Below are positions 16,694 through 26,700 of a stretch of 64,000 nt of DNA, in pieces. Numbering within the stretch: position 1 is the stretch's first letter; each line of letters starts with the position of its first letter. Location: positions 62,001 through 126,000 of the forward strand of contig NZ_VCNP01000025.1 of assembly GCF_006782915.1 (NCBI RefSeq), written 5' to 3'. The translations under genes and the position numbers were made by a program. The notes below the pieces were generated by a model. That model saw nothing but the letters and a program-made list of their open reading frames with translations, was not told where the DNA came from and made no database searches. Source of the stretch: Streptomyces calvus. GTDB lineage: Bacteria; Actinomycetota; Actinomycetes; Streptomycetales; Streptomycetaceae.

Positions 16694-16919
16694 GATCGCT
16701 CCCATGTGCTGCAGTCTGACCGGCACCGTCAGCGTACCCAGGGCGAACCCGGGGCGGCCGTTCCATGGGGTGCCGGGAGGGCGCGGCCTTGACGCACTCC
16801 GCGCGGTGGACGCCGGTCGTCGACAACTCGTGCGCGGGGGATTGACGACCTTGCTGACAGGCAGTCTCATAAGTGGAACGACCCTCCGGTGACCCGCGAG
16901 CCCATGAGGTGGAACCACC

Positions 16920-17858
16920 ATGACGACCCTGCCGGAAGCCGACGCGCTCGCCGGGCTGCGCGACGCGCTCGGCCTGCTCAAGGACCGGGAACAGGTGGCC
17001 CAGCGGCTGCTCGAATCGTCCGCCAGGCACTCCTTCGACCCGGACGAGGAGCTGGACTGGGACGCGCCCTTCGAGGACGGCAAGTGGTTCTGGCCCCCGG
17101 AACTGGTGTCGCTGTACGACACGCCCATGTGGCGGCGGATGAGCGAGGAGCAGCGCATCCTGCTCTCGCAGCACGAGGCCGCCGCGCTCGCCTCGCTCGG
17201 CATCTGGTTCGAGCTGATCCTGATGCAGCTGCTGGTGCGGCACATCTACGACAAGGCCGCCACGAGCGCGCACGTGCGCTACGCCCTCACCGAGATCGAG
17301 GACGAGTGCCGGCACTCCAAGATGTTCGCCCGGGTGATCACCCGCGGCGGCACCCCGTGGTACCCGGTGAGCCGGGTGCACCAGAACCTCGGCCGGCTGT
17401 TCAAGACGATCTCCACCACCCCGGGCTCCTTCACCGCGACCCTGCTCGGTGAGGAGGTCCTGGACTGGATGCAGCGCCTGACCTTCCCGGACGAGCGGGT
17501 CCAGCCGCTGATCAGGGGCGTCACGCGGATCCACGTCGTGGAGGAGGCGCGGCACGTGCGGTACGCCCGTGAGGAGCTGCGGCGCCAGATGCTGACCGCG
17601 CCGAAGTGGTCGCAGGAGTTCACCCGGCTCACCTCCGGCGAGTTCGCCCGCGTCTTCTCGGTCGCCTTCGTCAACCCGGAGGTGTACACCAACGTCGGCC
17701 TGGACAAGCGGGCGGCCGTGGCCCAGGTCAGGGCGAGCGGCCACCGCCGGGAGGTGATGCAGCAGGGCGCGAAGCGGCTGACGGACTTCCTGGACGACAT
17801 CGGTGTGCTGCGCGGCGCCGGACGGCGCCTGTGGCGGTCGTCCGGACTGCTGGCCTGA
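16920..17858 (+). CDS. AurF-like diiron oxygenase
   Basis: A 312-residue helical protein of the AurF family, non-heme diiron oxygenases whose founder converts p-aminobenzoate to p-nitrobenzoate. Ligand-type motifs are EAAALASLGIWFE, EIEDECRHSKMFARV (ExxH), LLGEEVLD and HVVEEARHVRYAREE (ExxRH). GGTGGAACCACC before the ATG supplies the ribosome site. A TetR-type gene follows 34 bp later on the same strand. No aminobenzoate or polyketide genes are adjacent, so this is likely a housekeeping-cluster member with an unknown amine or alkane-like substrate. Confidence 0.8.
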   Translation: MTTLPEADALAGLRDALGLLKDREQVAQRLLESSARHSFDPDEELDWDAPFEDGKWFWPPELVSLYDTPMWRRMSEEQRILLSQHEAAALASLGIWFELILMQLLVRHIYDKAATSAHVRYALTEIEDECRHSKMFARVITRGGTPWYPVSRVHQNLGRLFKTISTTPGSFTATLLGEEVLDWMQRLTFPDERVQPLIRGVTRIHVVEEARHVRYAREELRRQMLTAPKWSQEFTRLTSGEFARVFSVAFVNPEVYTNVGLDKRAAVAQVRASGHRREVMQQGAKRLTDFLDDIGVLRGAGRRLWRSSGLLA

Positions 17859-17892
17859 GCACCCGCCGACGGCGGACGGTTACGCTGCGGGC

Positions 17893-18546
17893 ATGAGCCC
17901 GCAGGCCCCCACCCCCGCCTACCGGCGCCTGAGCGTCGAGGAACGCCGCAGCCAGCTGCTCGAGGCCGCACTGTCCCTCTTCGCCCACCGCGCCCCCGAG
18001 GACGTGTCCCTGGACGACGTGGCGGAGGCGGCCGGCGTGTCCCGGCCGCTGGTCTACCGGTACTTCCCGGGCGGCAAGCAGCAGTTGTACGAGGCGGCCC
18101 TGATGTCCGCCGCCGACGAACTGCGCACCTGCTTCGACGAACCGCACGAGGGTCCCCTGCTGCCGCGCCTGTCCCGCGCGCTCGACCGCTACCTCGCCTT
18201 CGTCGACCAGCACGACGCCGGCTTCAGCGCGCTGCTCCAGGGCGGCAGCGTGGTGGAGACCTCCCGTACGACCGCCATCGTCGACGGAGTGCGACGGGCC
18301 GCCGCCGAGCACATCCTCAGCCACCTGGAGGTCCCCGAGCCCGGCCCCCGGCTGCGGATGACCATCCGGATGTGGATCACGGCCGTGGAGGCGGCCTCGC
18401 TGATCTGGCTGGACGAGGACAAGCAGCCGCCGCTGGACGAACTGCGGGACTGGCTGGTGGAGCAGTTCGTGGCGGTGCTCGCGGTGACCGCGCGCCGGGA
18501 CGCGCAGACCGACACGCTGGTCCAGGCGCTGGCCATGGACCTCTGA
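17893..18546 (+). CDS. TetR-family transcriptional regulator
   Basis: A 217-residue regulator. The N-terminal TetR helix-turn-helix covers about 13-60 (EERRSQLLEAALSLFAHRAP, SLDDVAEAAGVSRPLVYRYF). The remainder is an all-helical ligand/dimerisation domain. It lies downstream of the AurF-like gene and may control it, but it seems to have its own start signal: TACGCT six bases before the ATG, a leaderless arrangement. Confidence 0.88.
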   Translation: MSPQAPTPAYRRLSVEERRSQLLEAALSLFAHRAPEDVSLDDVAEAAGVSRPLVYRYFPGGKQQLYEAALMSAADELRTCFDEPHEGPLLPRLSRALDRYLAFVDQHDAGFSALLQGGSVVETSRTTAIVDGVRRAAAEHILSHLEVPEPGPRLRMTIRMWITAVEAASLIWLDEDKQPPLDELRDWLVEQFVAVLAVTARRDAQTDTLVQALAMDL

Positions 18547-18590
18547 GGTCCGCCGCCGCCCGCCCGGTGCGCATGGCCGAGACTGGTGGC

Positions 18591-18896
18591 GTGAAGAGCC
18601 AAGACACCCCGTTCGAGGGCGGGCCCATGGACGGGCGCGTCCTGCCCGTGCTGCTGGGCATCACCGGGCACCCGCCGAAGACGTACCGCATTCCCGTGCC
18701 GGCCGCCGACGGCGGCCCGCCCACCGTGCTGGTCTACCGGCGGGTGCCCGGGGAGCACCGCGGGCGCACCGGGCTGACCCGGGGCTGGAAGTACCTGTAC
18801 GACCCGGCGGGCCGGGCGGGCGGGCGGAGGTGGCCGTGGTCGAGGCCCGCGCCGGACGCCACACCGGAGGGCAAGCCGGAGGACACCGACGGGTGA
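18591..18896 (+). CDS. Small hypothetical protein
   Basis: A 101-residue protein of no family I recognise. It opens with a Gly/Pro-rich segment around GGPMDGRVLPVLLGITGHPP, has YRIPVPAADGGPPTVLVYRR in the middle, then an aromatic WKYLYDP motif and a charged tail. The GTG at 18591 is chosen because GAGACT sits six bases upstream, as for other leaderless genes here; an in-frame ATG at 18573 is the alternative. Codon use is typical for the window. Confidence 0.6.
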   Translation: MKSQDTPFEGGPMDGRVLPVLLGITGHPPKTYRIPVPAADGGPPTVLVYRRVPGEHRGRTGLTRGWKYLYDPAGRAGGRRWPWSRPAPDATPEGKPEDTDG

Positions 18897-18999
18897 CCCC
18901 GTTGCGCCGAACCGCGCACACTCGGCGCGCGGGCCCCGCCGGCCCGCCGGATGCTCGCGATGCGGGACGGAGGGGCCGCCCCGCGTCGGAGGTGATGGC

Positions 19000-20163
19000 A
19001 TGTCAGGAATGCTTCTGCGTCTGGTGTGTACGGCGGCGGTGGCGGCCGGGACCGTGCTCGCACCCGTGCCCGCGACGGCCGCGCCGGACCCGGCCGGTTC
19101 CGGCGAACGTTCCGTCGCCCGCCTGCTGACGCGGCTTCAGACCCTGTACCGGGAGGCCGAAAAGGCCACCGAGACCTACAACGCCACCGAGGAGCGGCTG
19201 ACGAAGCAGCGTGCCGAGACCCGGCGGCTCGACCTCGCCCTGGCCCGCGCCCGCACCTCCCTGCACGACAGCCGGGGCGCCGCCGGACGGCTGGCCCGGC
19301 AGCAGTACCAGAGCCTCACCGCCCTCTCCCCCTACCTGCGCCTGCTGCTCGCGCGCGATCCGCAGGGCGCGCTCGACCAGGGCCAGGTGATCGGCCGGTT
19401 GGCGCGGCAGCGGGCCACGACGGTGGGGCGGCTGACCGGCGAGGCCGAGAAGGCCGACGCGCTGGCCCGCCGGGCGCGCCAGGCCCTCGACGTCCAGGCC
19501 CGCCTCACCGAGCGGCGCGGCAAGGAGCGGGACGAGGTGCGCCGGCGGCTGCACGACGTGGAGGAACTGCTCGCCTCGCTCACCGCCGAGGAACTGGCCG
19601 CGCTGGCCGAACTGGAGCGGGCCGAGGTGGACGAGGCGCAGCAGGCGCTGGTGGCCTCCGGCGCGCTGAGCGGATCCCGCCCGCCGACCGAGGCGGGCGA
19701 GCGTGCCGTGCGCTACGCCGTGGAGCAGCTCGGCAAGCCGTACGAGTGGGGCGCGGAGGGGCCGGGGACCTACGACTGCTCGGGGCTGACCTCGCAGGCG
19801 TGGGGCGAGGCCGGTGCTCCGATCCCGCGGACGAGCCAGGAGCAGTGGGCGCGGCTGGAGCGGGTGCCGCTGCGCGAACTGCGGCCGGGTGACCTCGTCG
19901 TGTACTTCCCCGAGGCCACGCACGTCGCCCTGTACCTCGGCGGCGGCATGGTGGTCCAGGCGCCCCGGCCCGGCGCGCGGATCAAGGTCTCCCCGGTCGC
20001 GGCCAACCCGGTCCTCGGCGCCGTACGCCCCGACCCGGACGGGAAGCCCCTGCGGGGCTACGTGCCGCCGGAGCTGCCCGACGGGGCGACGGAGGGCTCC
20101 GACGAGGGGTACGCGGCGGCCACCGCGCCCACGGCCGCCGACCGAGCACGGCCACCGCGATGA
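19000..20163 (+). CDS. Secreted NlpC/P60 peptidoglycan hydrolase
   Basis: A 387-residue exported endopeptidase. The signal peptide (about 1-28, ending PATAAPD) is followed by two long coiled-coil stretches (about 40-115 and 140-215), as in RipA/Cwl-type hydrolases. The NlpC/P60 domain (about 230-345) carries Cys260 (YDCSGLTSQAWG) and His308 (THVALYLGGG), plus PRTSQEQW and RPGDLVVYF. Such enzymes cut D-Glu to diamino-acid bonds in stem peptides. The coiled coil probably keeps the enzyme inactive or recruits a partner. The tail after 350 is acidic and unstructured. The ATG has GGAGGTGAT upstream. Confidence 0.92.
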   Translation: MSGMLLRLVCTAAVAAGTVLAPVPATAAPDPAGSGERSVARLLTRLQTLYREAEKATETYNATEERLTKQRAETRRLDLALARARTSLHDSRGAAGRLARQQYQSLTALSPYLRLLLARDPQGALDQGQVIGRLARQRATTVGRLTGEAEKADALARRARQALDVQARLTERRGKERDEVRRRLHDVEELLASLTAEELAALAELERAEVDEAQQALVASGALSGSRPPTEAGERAVRYAVEQLGKPYEWGAEGPGTYDCSGLTSQAWGEAGAPIPRTSQEQWARLERVPLRELRPGDLVVYFPEATHVALYLGGGMVVQAPRPGARIKVSPVAANPVLGAVRPDPDGKPLRGYVPPELPDGATEGSDEGYAAATAPTAADRARPPR

Positions 20164-20215
20164 GTTCTCCCGGCCGGAACAGTCACCCCCCTGTCCATCA
20201 CGTACGAGGAGCCCC

Positions 20216-20860
20216 ATGAGTCAGCTGCTGCGCGTGCAGAACTTCAACGTGTCGAGCGACGGCGTCGCCGCCGGTGCGGACCAGAGCCTTCAGAGCCCGT
20301 TCGGCCTGCCCGGCGCACAGGCCCTGTGGTCCTGGGCCGGTGCCACGGCGAGTTGGCCCAACCGCACCGACCCCGGCGGGACCCGCGGCCTCGACGACTA
20401 CTTCACCCGCGACTTCACCCACAACATCGGCGCCGAGATCATGGGCCGCAACAAGTTCGGCCCGCAGCGCGGGCCCTGGGAGAACCACGAGTGGCGCGGC
20501 TGGTGGGGTGACGAACCGCCGTTCCACACCCCGGTGTTCGTCATGACCCACCATCCGCGTCCGTCGTTCACGCTCTCCGACACGACGTTCCACTTCGTGG
20601 CCGGCGACCCGGCCGACGTCCTCGAACAGGCGAAGGCGGCGGCGCAGGGCAAGGACGTCCGGCTCGGCGGCGGGGTCACCACCGTCCGGGAGTTCCTCGA
20701 CGCCGACCTGGTCGACACCCTGCACATCGCGGTCTCGCCGGTGGAGTTCGGGACCGGGCTGCGGCTGTGGGAGTCACCTCAGGAGCTGCTCGACCGGTTC
20801 CACCTGGAGGTCGTGCCCAGCCCGAGCGGGGTGACGCACCACCTGTTCTGGCGGAAGTGA
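20216..20860 (+). CDS. Dihydrofolate-reductase-family (RibD C-terminal domain) protein
   Basis: A 214-residue protein of the RibD-C/DHFR-like superfamily, NADPH-binding reductases often of unknown substrate. The layout is typical: an N-terminal strand and SSDGVAAG, GAEIMGRNKFGP in the middle, TPVFVMTHHPRP, then VRLGGGVTTVREFLDADLVD and SPVEFGTGLRLW. GAGGAG precedes the ATG. It converges on the conservon flavoprotein with only 25 bp between stops. No riboflavin or folate genes are nearby. Confidence 0.85.
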   Translation: MSQLLRVQNFNVSSDGVAAGADQSLQSPFGLPGAQALWSWAGATASWPNRTDPGGTRGLDDYFTRDFTHNIGAEIMGRNKFGPQRGPWENHEWRGWWGDEPPFHTPVFVMTHHPRPSFTLSDTTFHFVAGDPADVLEQAKAAAQGKDVRLGGGVTTVREFLDADLVDTLHIAVSPVEFGTGLRLWESPQELLDRFHLEVVPSPSGVTHHLFWRK

Positions 20861-20885
20861 CGCCACGGGCCGGCGCGGGTGCCGC

Positions 20886-22148
20886 TCAGGCGCCCGCGGC
20901 GCCCGAGACCTCCATCAGGTAGGCCTGCGTCTTCTCCGGCTCGTAGAAGAAGTTCTCGAAGTCGGCCGGGTCGTTGAAGCCGTTGGCGAACCGGTCGGCG
21001 ACCGGCTGGAGCTCGCCCGCCGCGCCGATCAGGTTGAGGACGTGCTCCGGCGGCGGGGCCAGCATGGCGTTCGTCCACTTGGTGACGTGCTGGGCCGTCT
21101 CCCAGTAGCGGTCGAAGGTGGCCTGCATCCAGGCCTCGTCGAACTCCTTCTCGCCGTGCTCCAGGATCGAGGCGAGGTAGGAGGCGGCGCACTTGGACGC
21201 CGAGTTGGAACCCTGGCCGGTGATCGGGTCGTTGGCCACGACCACGTCGGCGACGCCCAGGACCAGTCCGCCGCCGGGCAGCCGGCCGATCGGGTTGCGG
21301 ACGGTGGGGGCGTAGCGGCCGGCGAGGGTGCCGCCGGCGTCGGTCAGCTCGACCTTGGTGGCCCGCTCGTACTCCCAGGGAAGGAACGTCTTCATCAGGT
21401 CCAGGGTCAGCGCGAGGTGCTCCTGGGGGTCCTTGACGTCCTTGAAGGCGTCGAGCGGGCCGCCGGGTATGCCCTCCCAGAACAGGATGTCGGCGCGGCC
21501 CGAGGTGGTGAACGTCGGCATGATGAACATCTCGCCGACACCGGGGACCAGGTTGCAGCGGACCGCCTCCGTGTCCGGGTGCTCCGGGCGCGGGCCCAGG
21601 CCGTGGACGTAGGCCACCGCGAGGGCACGCTGCGGCTCGCTGTACGGGGAACGCGAGGCGTCCCGGCCGAACATCTGCACCAGCTCGCCCTTGCCGGCCG
21701 AGACGAGCACCAGGTCGTAGGCGCGGGAGAAGTAGTCGAGGTCGCCGACCGCCGCGCCGTGGATGACCAGCTGGCCGCCGCGCTGTGCGAAGGTCTCCAT
21801 CCAGCCGGCCATCTTCACCCGCTGGTCCACCGACTGCGCGAACCCGTCGAGCCGGCCCAGCCAGTTGATCGCCCGCTGCGAGGGGCCCGGGTCGAAGGAG
21901 CCGGGCGCGGCGACCGACACGCCGAGCCCTTCGATCTTCGGCGCCTGGGACTCCCAGAAGTTCAGCTGGAGATCACGCTCGTGCTGCAGGGCCGTGTGGA
22001 ACATGCACTGCGTCGACATCACCCGTCCGGTGCGGATCTCGTCCGCGGTCCGGTTGGACATCAGGGTGACCTCGTACCCGTGCGACTGGAGGCCGAGGGC
22101 GAGCTGGAGACCGGACTGGCCGGCCCCCACGACGAGTATCTTCCGCAT
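20886..22148 (-). CDS. Styrene-monooxygenase-like FAD protein, last gene of a conservon operon
   Basis: A 420-residue flavoprotein. A Rossmann motif at the start (VVGAGQSGLQLALGLQSHGY) and a second FAD-contacting region near the C-terminal third (LVLGVADVVVANDPITGQGS) match the single-component flavin oxygenase fold of StyA. StyA-type enzymes take reduced FAD from a separate reductase, and no StyB-like reductase is in the window. The gene starts 22 bp after the GTPase gene, with AGGAG upstream, and so ends the conservon operon. Several conservons are known to carry an accessory oxidative gene, often a P450; this flavoprotein appears to hold that position. Substrate unknown. Confidence 0.83.
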   Translation of the reverse strand: MRKILVVGAGQSGLQLALGLQSHGYEVTLMSNRTADEIRTGRVMSTQCMFHTALQHERDLQLNFWESQAPKIEGLGVSVAAPGSFDPGPSQRAINWLGRLDGFAQSVDQRVKMAGWMETFAQRGGQLVIHGAAVGDLDYFSRAYDLVLVSAGKGELVQMFGRDASRSPYSEPQRALAVAYVHGLGPRPEHPDTEAVRCNLVPGVGEMFIMPTFTTSGRADILFWEGIPGGPLDAFKDVKDPQEHLALTLDLMKTFLPWEYERATKVELTDAGGTLAGRYAPTVRNPIGRLPGGGLVLGVADVVVANDPITGQGSNSASKCAASYLASILEHGEKEFDEAWMQATFDRYWETAQHVTKWTNAMLAPPPEHVLNLIGAAGELQPVADRFANGFNDPADFENFFYEPEKTQAYLMEVSGAAGA

Positions 22149-22170
22149 ACGGGGACGCTCCTAAGGGGGA

Positions 22171-22809
22171 CTACTCGGGCGTTTCGTCGAGCGCGTGGCC
22201 CACAAGGGACAAGAGGGTCTCGATGACTGAGATCCGACGGCGCGCATCCATGATCATTACAGGTATGTGCGCCGGGATCGTCAACGCCTCCCGCACGTCC
22301 TCCGGTTCGAACAGCTCGCTGCCGTCGAAGTGGTTGACCGCGACGACGTACGGCAGTCCGCAGCTCTCGAAGTAGTCCAGCGCCGGGAAACAGTCCTTCA
22401 GACGGCGGGTGTCGGCCAGGACCACGGCGCCGATCGCACCGCGCACCAGGTCGTCCCACATGAACCAGAACCGCTGCTGGCCCGGGGTGCCGAAGACGTA
22501 GAGCACCAGGTCGTCGTCGAGCGTGATGCGGCCGAAGTCCATGGCCACGGTGGTGGTGAGCTTCTCCGGCGTGGCGGTGAGGTCGTCGTGCTCCTCACTC
22601 GCCTCGGTCATCAGCGCCTCGGTCTCCAGGGGCGTGATCTCCGAGACAGTGGTGACCAGTGTGGTCTTGCCGACACCGAAGCCGCCCGCCACCACTATCT
22701 TCGTGGCGACCGGTGCACGGGTGCGGTCCGTCTGCCAGGGCAGCAGGGGCTCGTCGCCTTGGACGAGCGGGGAGACGCCGTGAGCGGCGTCAGAGACGAC
22801 GGAGTCCAC
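22171..22809 (-). CDS. cvnD: Conservon Rab-like GTPase (CvnD type)
   Basis: A 212-residue small GTP-binding protein. G1 is GGFGVGKTTLV, G3 is the FGTPGQQRFWFMW segment and G4 is VNHFDG. MglA/Rab-like GTPases of conservons act with a roadblock protein, a DUF742 protein and a sensor kinase in a membrane-associated complex that affects development and antibiotic production. The GTG at 22809 overlaps the DUF742 gene by 20 nt and has GGAAAGGGTG upstream, indicating coupled translation. Confidence 0.92.
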   Translation of the reverse strand: MDSVVSDAAHGVSPLVQGDEPLLPWQTDRTRAPVATKIVVAGGFGVGKTTLVTTVSEITPLETEALMTEASEEHDDLTATPEKLTTTVAMDFGRITLDDDLVLYVFGTPGQQRFWFMWDDLVRGAIGAVVLADTRRLKDCFPALDYFESCGLPYVVAVNHFDGSELFEPEDVREALTIPAHIPVMIMDARRRISVIETLLSLVGHALDETPE

Positions 22810-23221
22810 TCAGCACCCTTTCCAGCAACGCGCGGTCCGGGCGGCCCGTGCCGTGGCCGGTTCCCGTTCCGTAGACACGGATCTTTCCCTGGTCCGCCAG
22901 GTCGCTCACGAGCACGCGGACCACACCGAGCGGCATCTTCAGCAGCGCGGCGATCTCGGCCACCGTACGCATGCGGCGGCACAGTTCGACGATGGCCCGC
23001 ATCTCCGGCATCACACGGGAGCTGAGGTTGCCGTTCGTCAGTTCCTTGCGCTCCTCGGCGGCGTCGAGCGCGGCGGTACCGGCCGTGGCGCCGACGAAGG
23101 TCTCGACGAGCAGCACGTGGCCGAAGCGGGTGCGGCCGCCGGTGAGCGAGTAGGGCCGGACCCGGGCGGGTTTGCGGTCACCTCCGCGGACCGGGAGATG
23201 TTTCCTGGACGTACTGCTCAT
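22790..23221 (-). CDS. cvnC: Conservon DUF742 protein (CvnC type)
   Basis: A 143-residue DUF742 protein with a winged-helix-like core: MRTVAEIAALLKMPLGVVRV then LVSDLADQGKIRV. Its partners are the roadblock protein and the GTPase. It overlaps the upstream gene by 4 nt (ATGA) and the downstream gene by 20 nt. The N-terminus carries the usual RVRPYSLTGGRT motif of the family. Confidence 0.93.
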   Translation of the reverse strand: MSSTSRKHLPVRGGDRKPARVRPYSLTGGRTRFGHVLLVETFVGATAGTAALDAAEERKELTNGNLSSRVMPEMRAIVELCRRMRTVAEIAALLKMPLGVVRVLVSDLADQGKIRVYGTGTGHGTGRPDRALLERVLSGLRRL

Positions 23222-23721
23222 CGGGGACTCCCGGTGGACTCGGACTCCAGGTTCTTGCGCAGCTCGCTGCGGAGCTCGGGGGTCAGGACGTGGCCGGCGC
23301 GGCCGACGAACAGGGCCATGTGGTACGCCACGACGCTCATGTCGCAGTCCGCGGAGCCGTGCACGCCGAGCAGCGAGCCGTCGCTGATGTTCATCACGAA
23401 CAGGCTGCCCTCGTCCATCGTGACCATGGTGTGTTTGACCCCGCCGAAGTCCATCAGCTTCGACGTGCCCACGGTGAGGCTGCCGATGCCGGAGACGACG
23501 GTGGCCAGGTCGGCGGCGGAGCCGCGCGGGCCGGTGCGCTTCTCGCTCCTGGCCTCGCGGGCCTCGGCGTTGCGGCCGGGGTCGGAGGACAGCAGGAGCA
23601 GCCCGTCGGAGGAGACCACCGCGACGGAGAGGATGCCGGGCACCTCCTCGACGAGGTTGCTCAACAGCCAGTGCAGGTTGCGGGCCTCACTGCTCAGTCC
23701 GAAGGTACTGGGCGCGATCAA
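23218..23721 (-). CDS. cvnB: Conservon roadblock/LC7-domain protein (CvnB type)
   Basis: A 167-residue roadblock/LC7-fold protein (LHWLLSNLVEEVPGILSVAV, SDGLLLLSSD, MDEGSLFVMNISDGSLLGVH). In MglB-like proteins this fold acts on the partner GTPase. It overlaps the kinase gene by 4 nt upstream and the DUF742 gene by 4 nt downstream, so the four conservon genes form one translationally coupled unit. Confidence 0.93.
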   Translation of the reverse strand: MIAPSTFGLSSEARNLHWLLSNLVEEVPGILSVAVVSSDGLLLLSSDPGRNAEAREARSEKRTGPRGSAADLATVVSGIGSLTVGTSKLMDFGGVKHTMVTMDEGSLFVMNISDGSLLGVHGSADCDMSVVAYHMALFVGRAGHVLTPELRSELRKNLESESTGSPR

Positions 23722-26700
23722 CTGCTTGCCTCCTCGACTGTGCCCCCCGTGGCTTCTTCGGATGTGGTGGTCTGGTCGGTCGGCGCTCGGTGGTGTCCGG
23801 TCCGCTCGGCCAGTTCGGCCTCGACGTCCCGGCGTCCGGCGTCCGCGCCCCGGCGGAACCCGCCGAGCCGCCGGCGCAGCGCCTCGGCGTCCACGGATCC
23901 GCCGCGCGGCCGCTGCGCCTCGGCGGGTGCGGTGATCCTGGGCGTGCGCTTGGGCAGCCCCTTCGCCGTGACCTGCTCGTCGTCCTCGCCGTCCGGGCCG
24001 TCCTGGCCGTCCGGGCCGTCCGGCACCCGGGTGTGCTCGTCACCGGCACCGGCCGGGCGGGGTCGGGTGGGCAGGGCGCCGCGGCCGACGGCGTCCTCGG
24101 AGTGCGGGGCGGCCGGCCCGGCGGCTCCGGCTGCGTGCCCGGCGCCCGGGAGGTCGACGTCGGGGGCCGTGTCCTCGGGCGTGCGGGCGGGTGGCGCCGG
24201 CTCGGCGGGCCGGGAGTCGGGTGCGGTGGCCGGGTGGCCGGCACGGGTCGTTCCGGTGGCGGGACCGTGGTTGCCGGGGGCGGCCGGGTCGTCCGGCGTG
24301 GACGGCTCGTCGGTCCCGTCCGGCTGGGCCGGGATGAGGAGTTCCATCGTCATCTCGGCGGGCGACTGCGCCGGCCCGGTGTCGCCCGCGTGCGGAGCGC
24401 CGTCCGGCCCGGCCGAGCGGCCCGCTTCCTCGTCGGCGGGATGCCGTGCCGCGGTGTCGTCCGCGCGGTCCGGCGCGGTCCGCTCCGTGCCGGGGTGCGC
24501 GGCACCGTCCGCGGCCTCCTGCGGGTGCCCGGCGGCGACGTCGTCCGCACGCCGGTCCGCGAGGCCGTCCACGGGATCCGACGCCTTTCGGGCCGCACCG
24601 TCCGCCGCGGCGTCGCCGGAAGCCGGCTCGCCGGCCGACTCCGAGCGGTGCACGGCCTTCTCCGCCAGGGCGATCAGCGGGTCGGTGCCCTCCGTACGGC
24701 CGTGCAGCACATTGGAGTTGGCTTCGGCGTCGGCGCCGGGGAGGGAGACGGTGGAGGCGGCGCCGGAGACGGAGCCGGGGACCGCGGTGGGGGTGGCGGA
24801 GGCCAGCAGGGCGTCGGGGAGGACGACGACCGCCGCGATGCCGCCCTGCTTCTGCTCGCGCAACTGCACCCGCACCCCGTGCCGGTGGGCGAGCCGGGCC
24901 ACCACGTACAGGCCGAGACCGAGGCCGTCCTCGCCCTCGGCGTCGTACGTGGCGTCCGCGTCGAATTCGGACAGCCGGGCGTTGAGCCGCTCCAGCCGGT
25001 CCCCGGTCATGCCGATGCCCTCGTCCTGCACGGAGAGCATGACCTCGCCGTTCTCCAGCAGCCAGCCGGAGACCTCGACGGGCAGGTCGGGCGGGGAGAA
25101 CGACGTGGCGTTCTCCATGAGTTCGGCCAGCAGGTGGGACAGGTCGTCGGCGGCGAACCCGGCGATGTGCGCGTGCGGCGGCAGCGCCGCGATCCGCACC
25201 CGCTCGTACCGCTCGATCTCGCTGACCGCGGCCCGGACGACGTCGACGAGCGGGACCGGGCCGGCCGTGTGCTGGACGTGTTCGGTGCCTGCGAGGACCA
25301 GGAGGTTCTCGCTGTGCCGGCGCATCACGGTCGCGAAGTGGTCGAGCTTGAACAGGGTGGCCAGCCGCTCGGGGTCGTCCTCCCGCTCCTCCAGCCCCTC
25401 GATCACGCCGAGCTGCCGTTCTACCAGGCCGAGCGTGCGCAGCGCGAGGTTGACGAAGGTGCTGCCGATGCTGGTGCGCAGCCGCTCCAGGTGGGCCGTG
25501 GACTCGGCGAGTTCGGTGCGCAGTTCCTCGCGGGCGTCGGCCATCTTCTGCCGCTGTCCGACGAGGTGCTTGCGGTCGGTCTCCAGGGTCGCGATCCGCT
25601 CGGCGAGCGCGACGGCGTTGGCGTGCAGGGCGTTGACGGAGCGGACGACCTGGGCGAACTCGTCGTTGCGGCCGGTGAAGGCGACCGGCTCCTCGCTCGT
25701 GAGGTCCTCGGCGCCGGCGAGGCGGGCGGAACCGCGGCGCAGCACGGACAGCGGACGCGTGAGGGTGCGGGCCATCGCCGTGGCGATGCCGACCGCGAGC
25801 AGCATCAGGGCGCCGAGCGCGGCGATCCGGATCTCCAGCGCGGTGACGTCGTCGTCGCGCAGCTGGGCGAGGTCCTTGGTGCGCCGGTCGAAGAGGGCGG
25901 ACTCGACGCCGCGCATCGTCTCGATCCGCGCGGTGAGCGCGGCCCGCACCTTCTCGGTGCTCGTGGAGAGTTCGTCGTCGGAGAGCGACGGCTCGTCGGT
26001 GAGGGCGGCGAGGTACTTCTCGGCGGCGTCGACCTCGGGGCCGGTGACCGTGGAGGCGTAGGAGGTGCGGGCGGCCTTCGGGGCGGCGTCGCGGAAGTCG
26101 GCGAGTGCGGCGTCGGAGCGCAGCCGGGCCTGGAGCGCGGCAGCGGTCAGTTCGTCGCGGAGCTCGGCGTCGGCGTCCGAGGAGCCGGTGGTCGTGGACG
26201 GCAGGCCGGTGATCGGGTCGATGACGGTCTGCGTGCTGCTCGGCACGCTGAGCGCGGCGAGCAGCAGTCCCCGGGTGGCGGCGGCCTGCTGGACGGCGGA
26301 GTCCAGCTCGGCGAGCGCGTGGGCGCCGGAGCCGGCGCGCGGCGGGGTCCGCTCGGCCAGCTGTTCGGCGAGCCGGTGCAGCTCGGTGATGGCGGTGGAG
26401 TACGCCTCGTGCGCCTCCAGGGCGCTGCTCTTGCCGGTGAGCGCGGCCCGCCGGACGGCGGCGATGGCGTCGAGGTCGTCGCGCAGCGCCTGCGAGGTGT
26501 CGGTGTCGGCGCGCAGTTCCTCGACCTGCCGGTCGACCCGGGCGCTGTGCGCCTCGGTGGGCGCCTTGGACTTGGGGCGCCCGGCCGCGATGTAGGGGAC
26601 GACGTCGTCGCGCTCGTCGGCCAGCGAGTGGGCGAGGGTGAGGGCGTCCTGGGTCTGCCCGGCGAGCGTCACCAGCTCCTGCGCGTCGTGGAGCTGCCCG

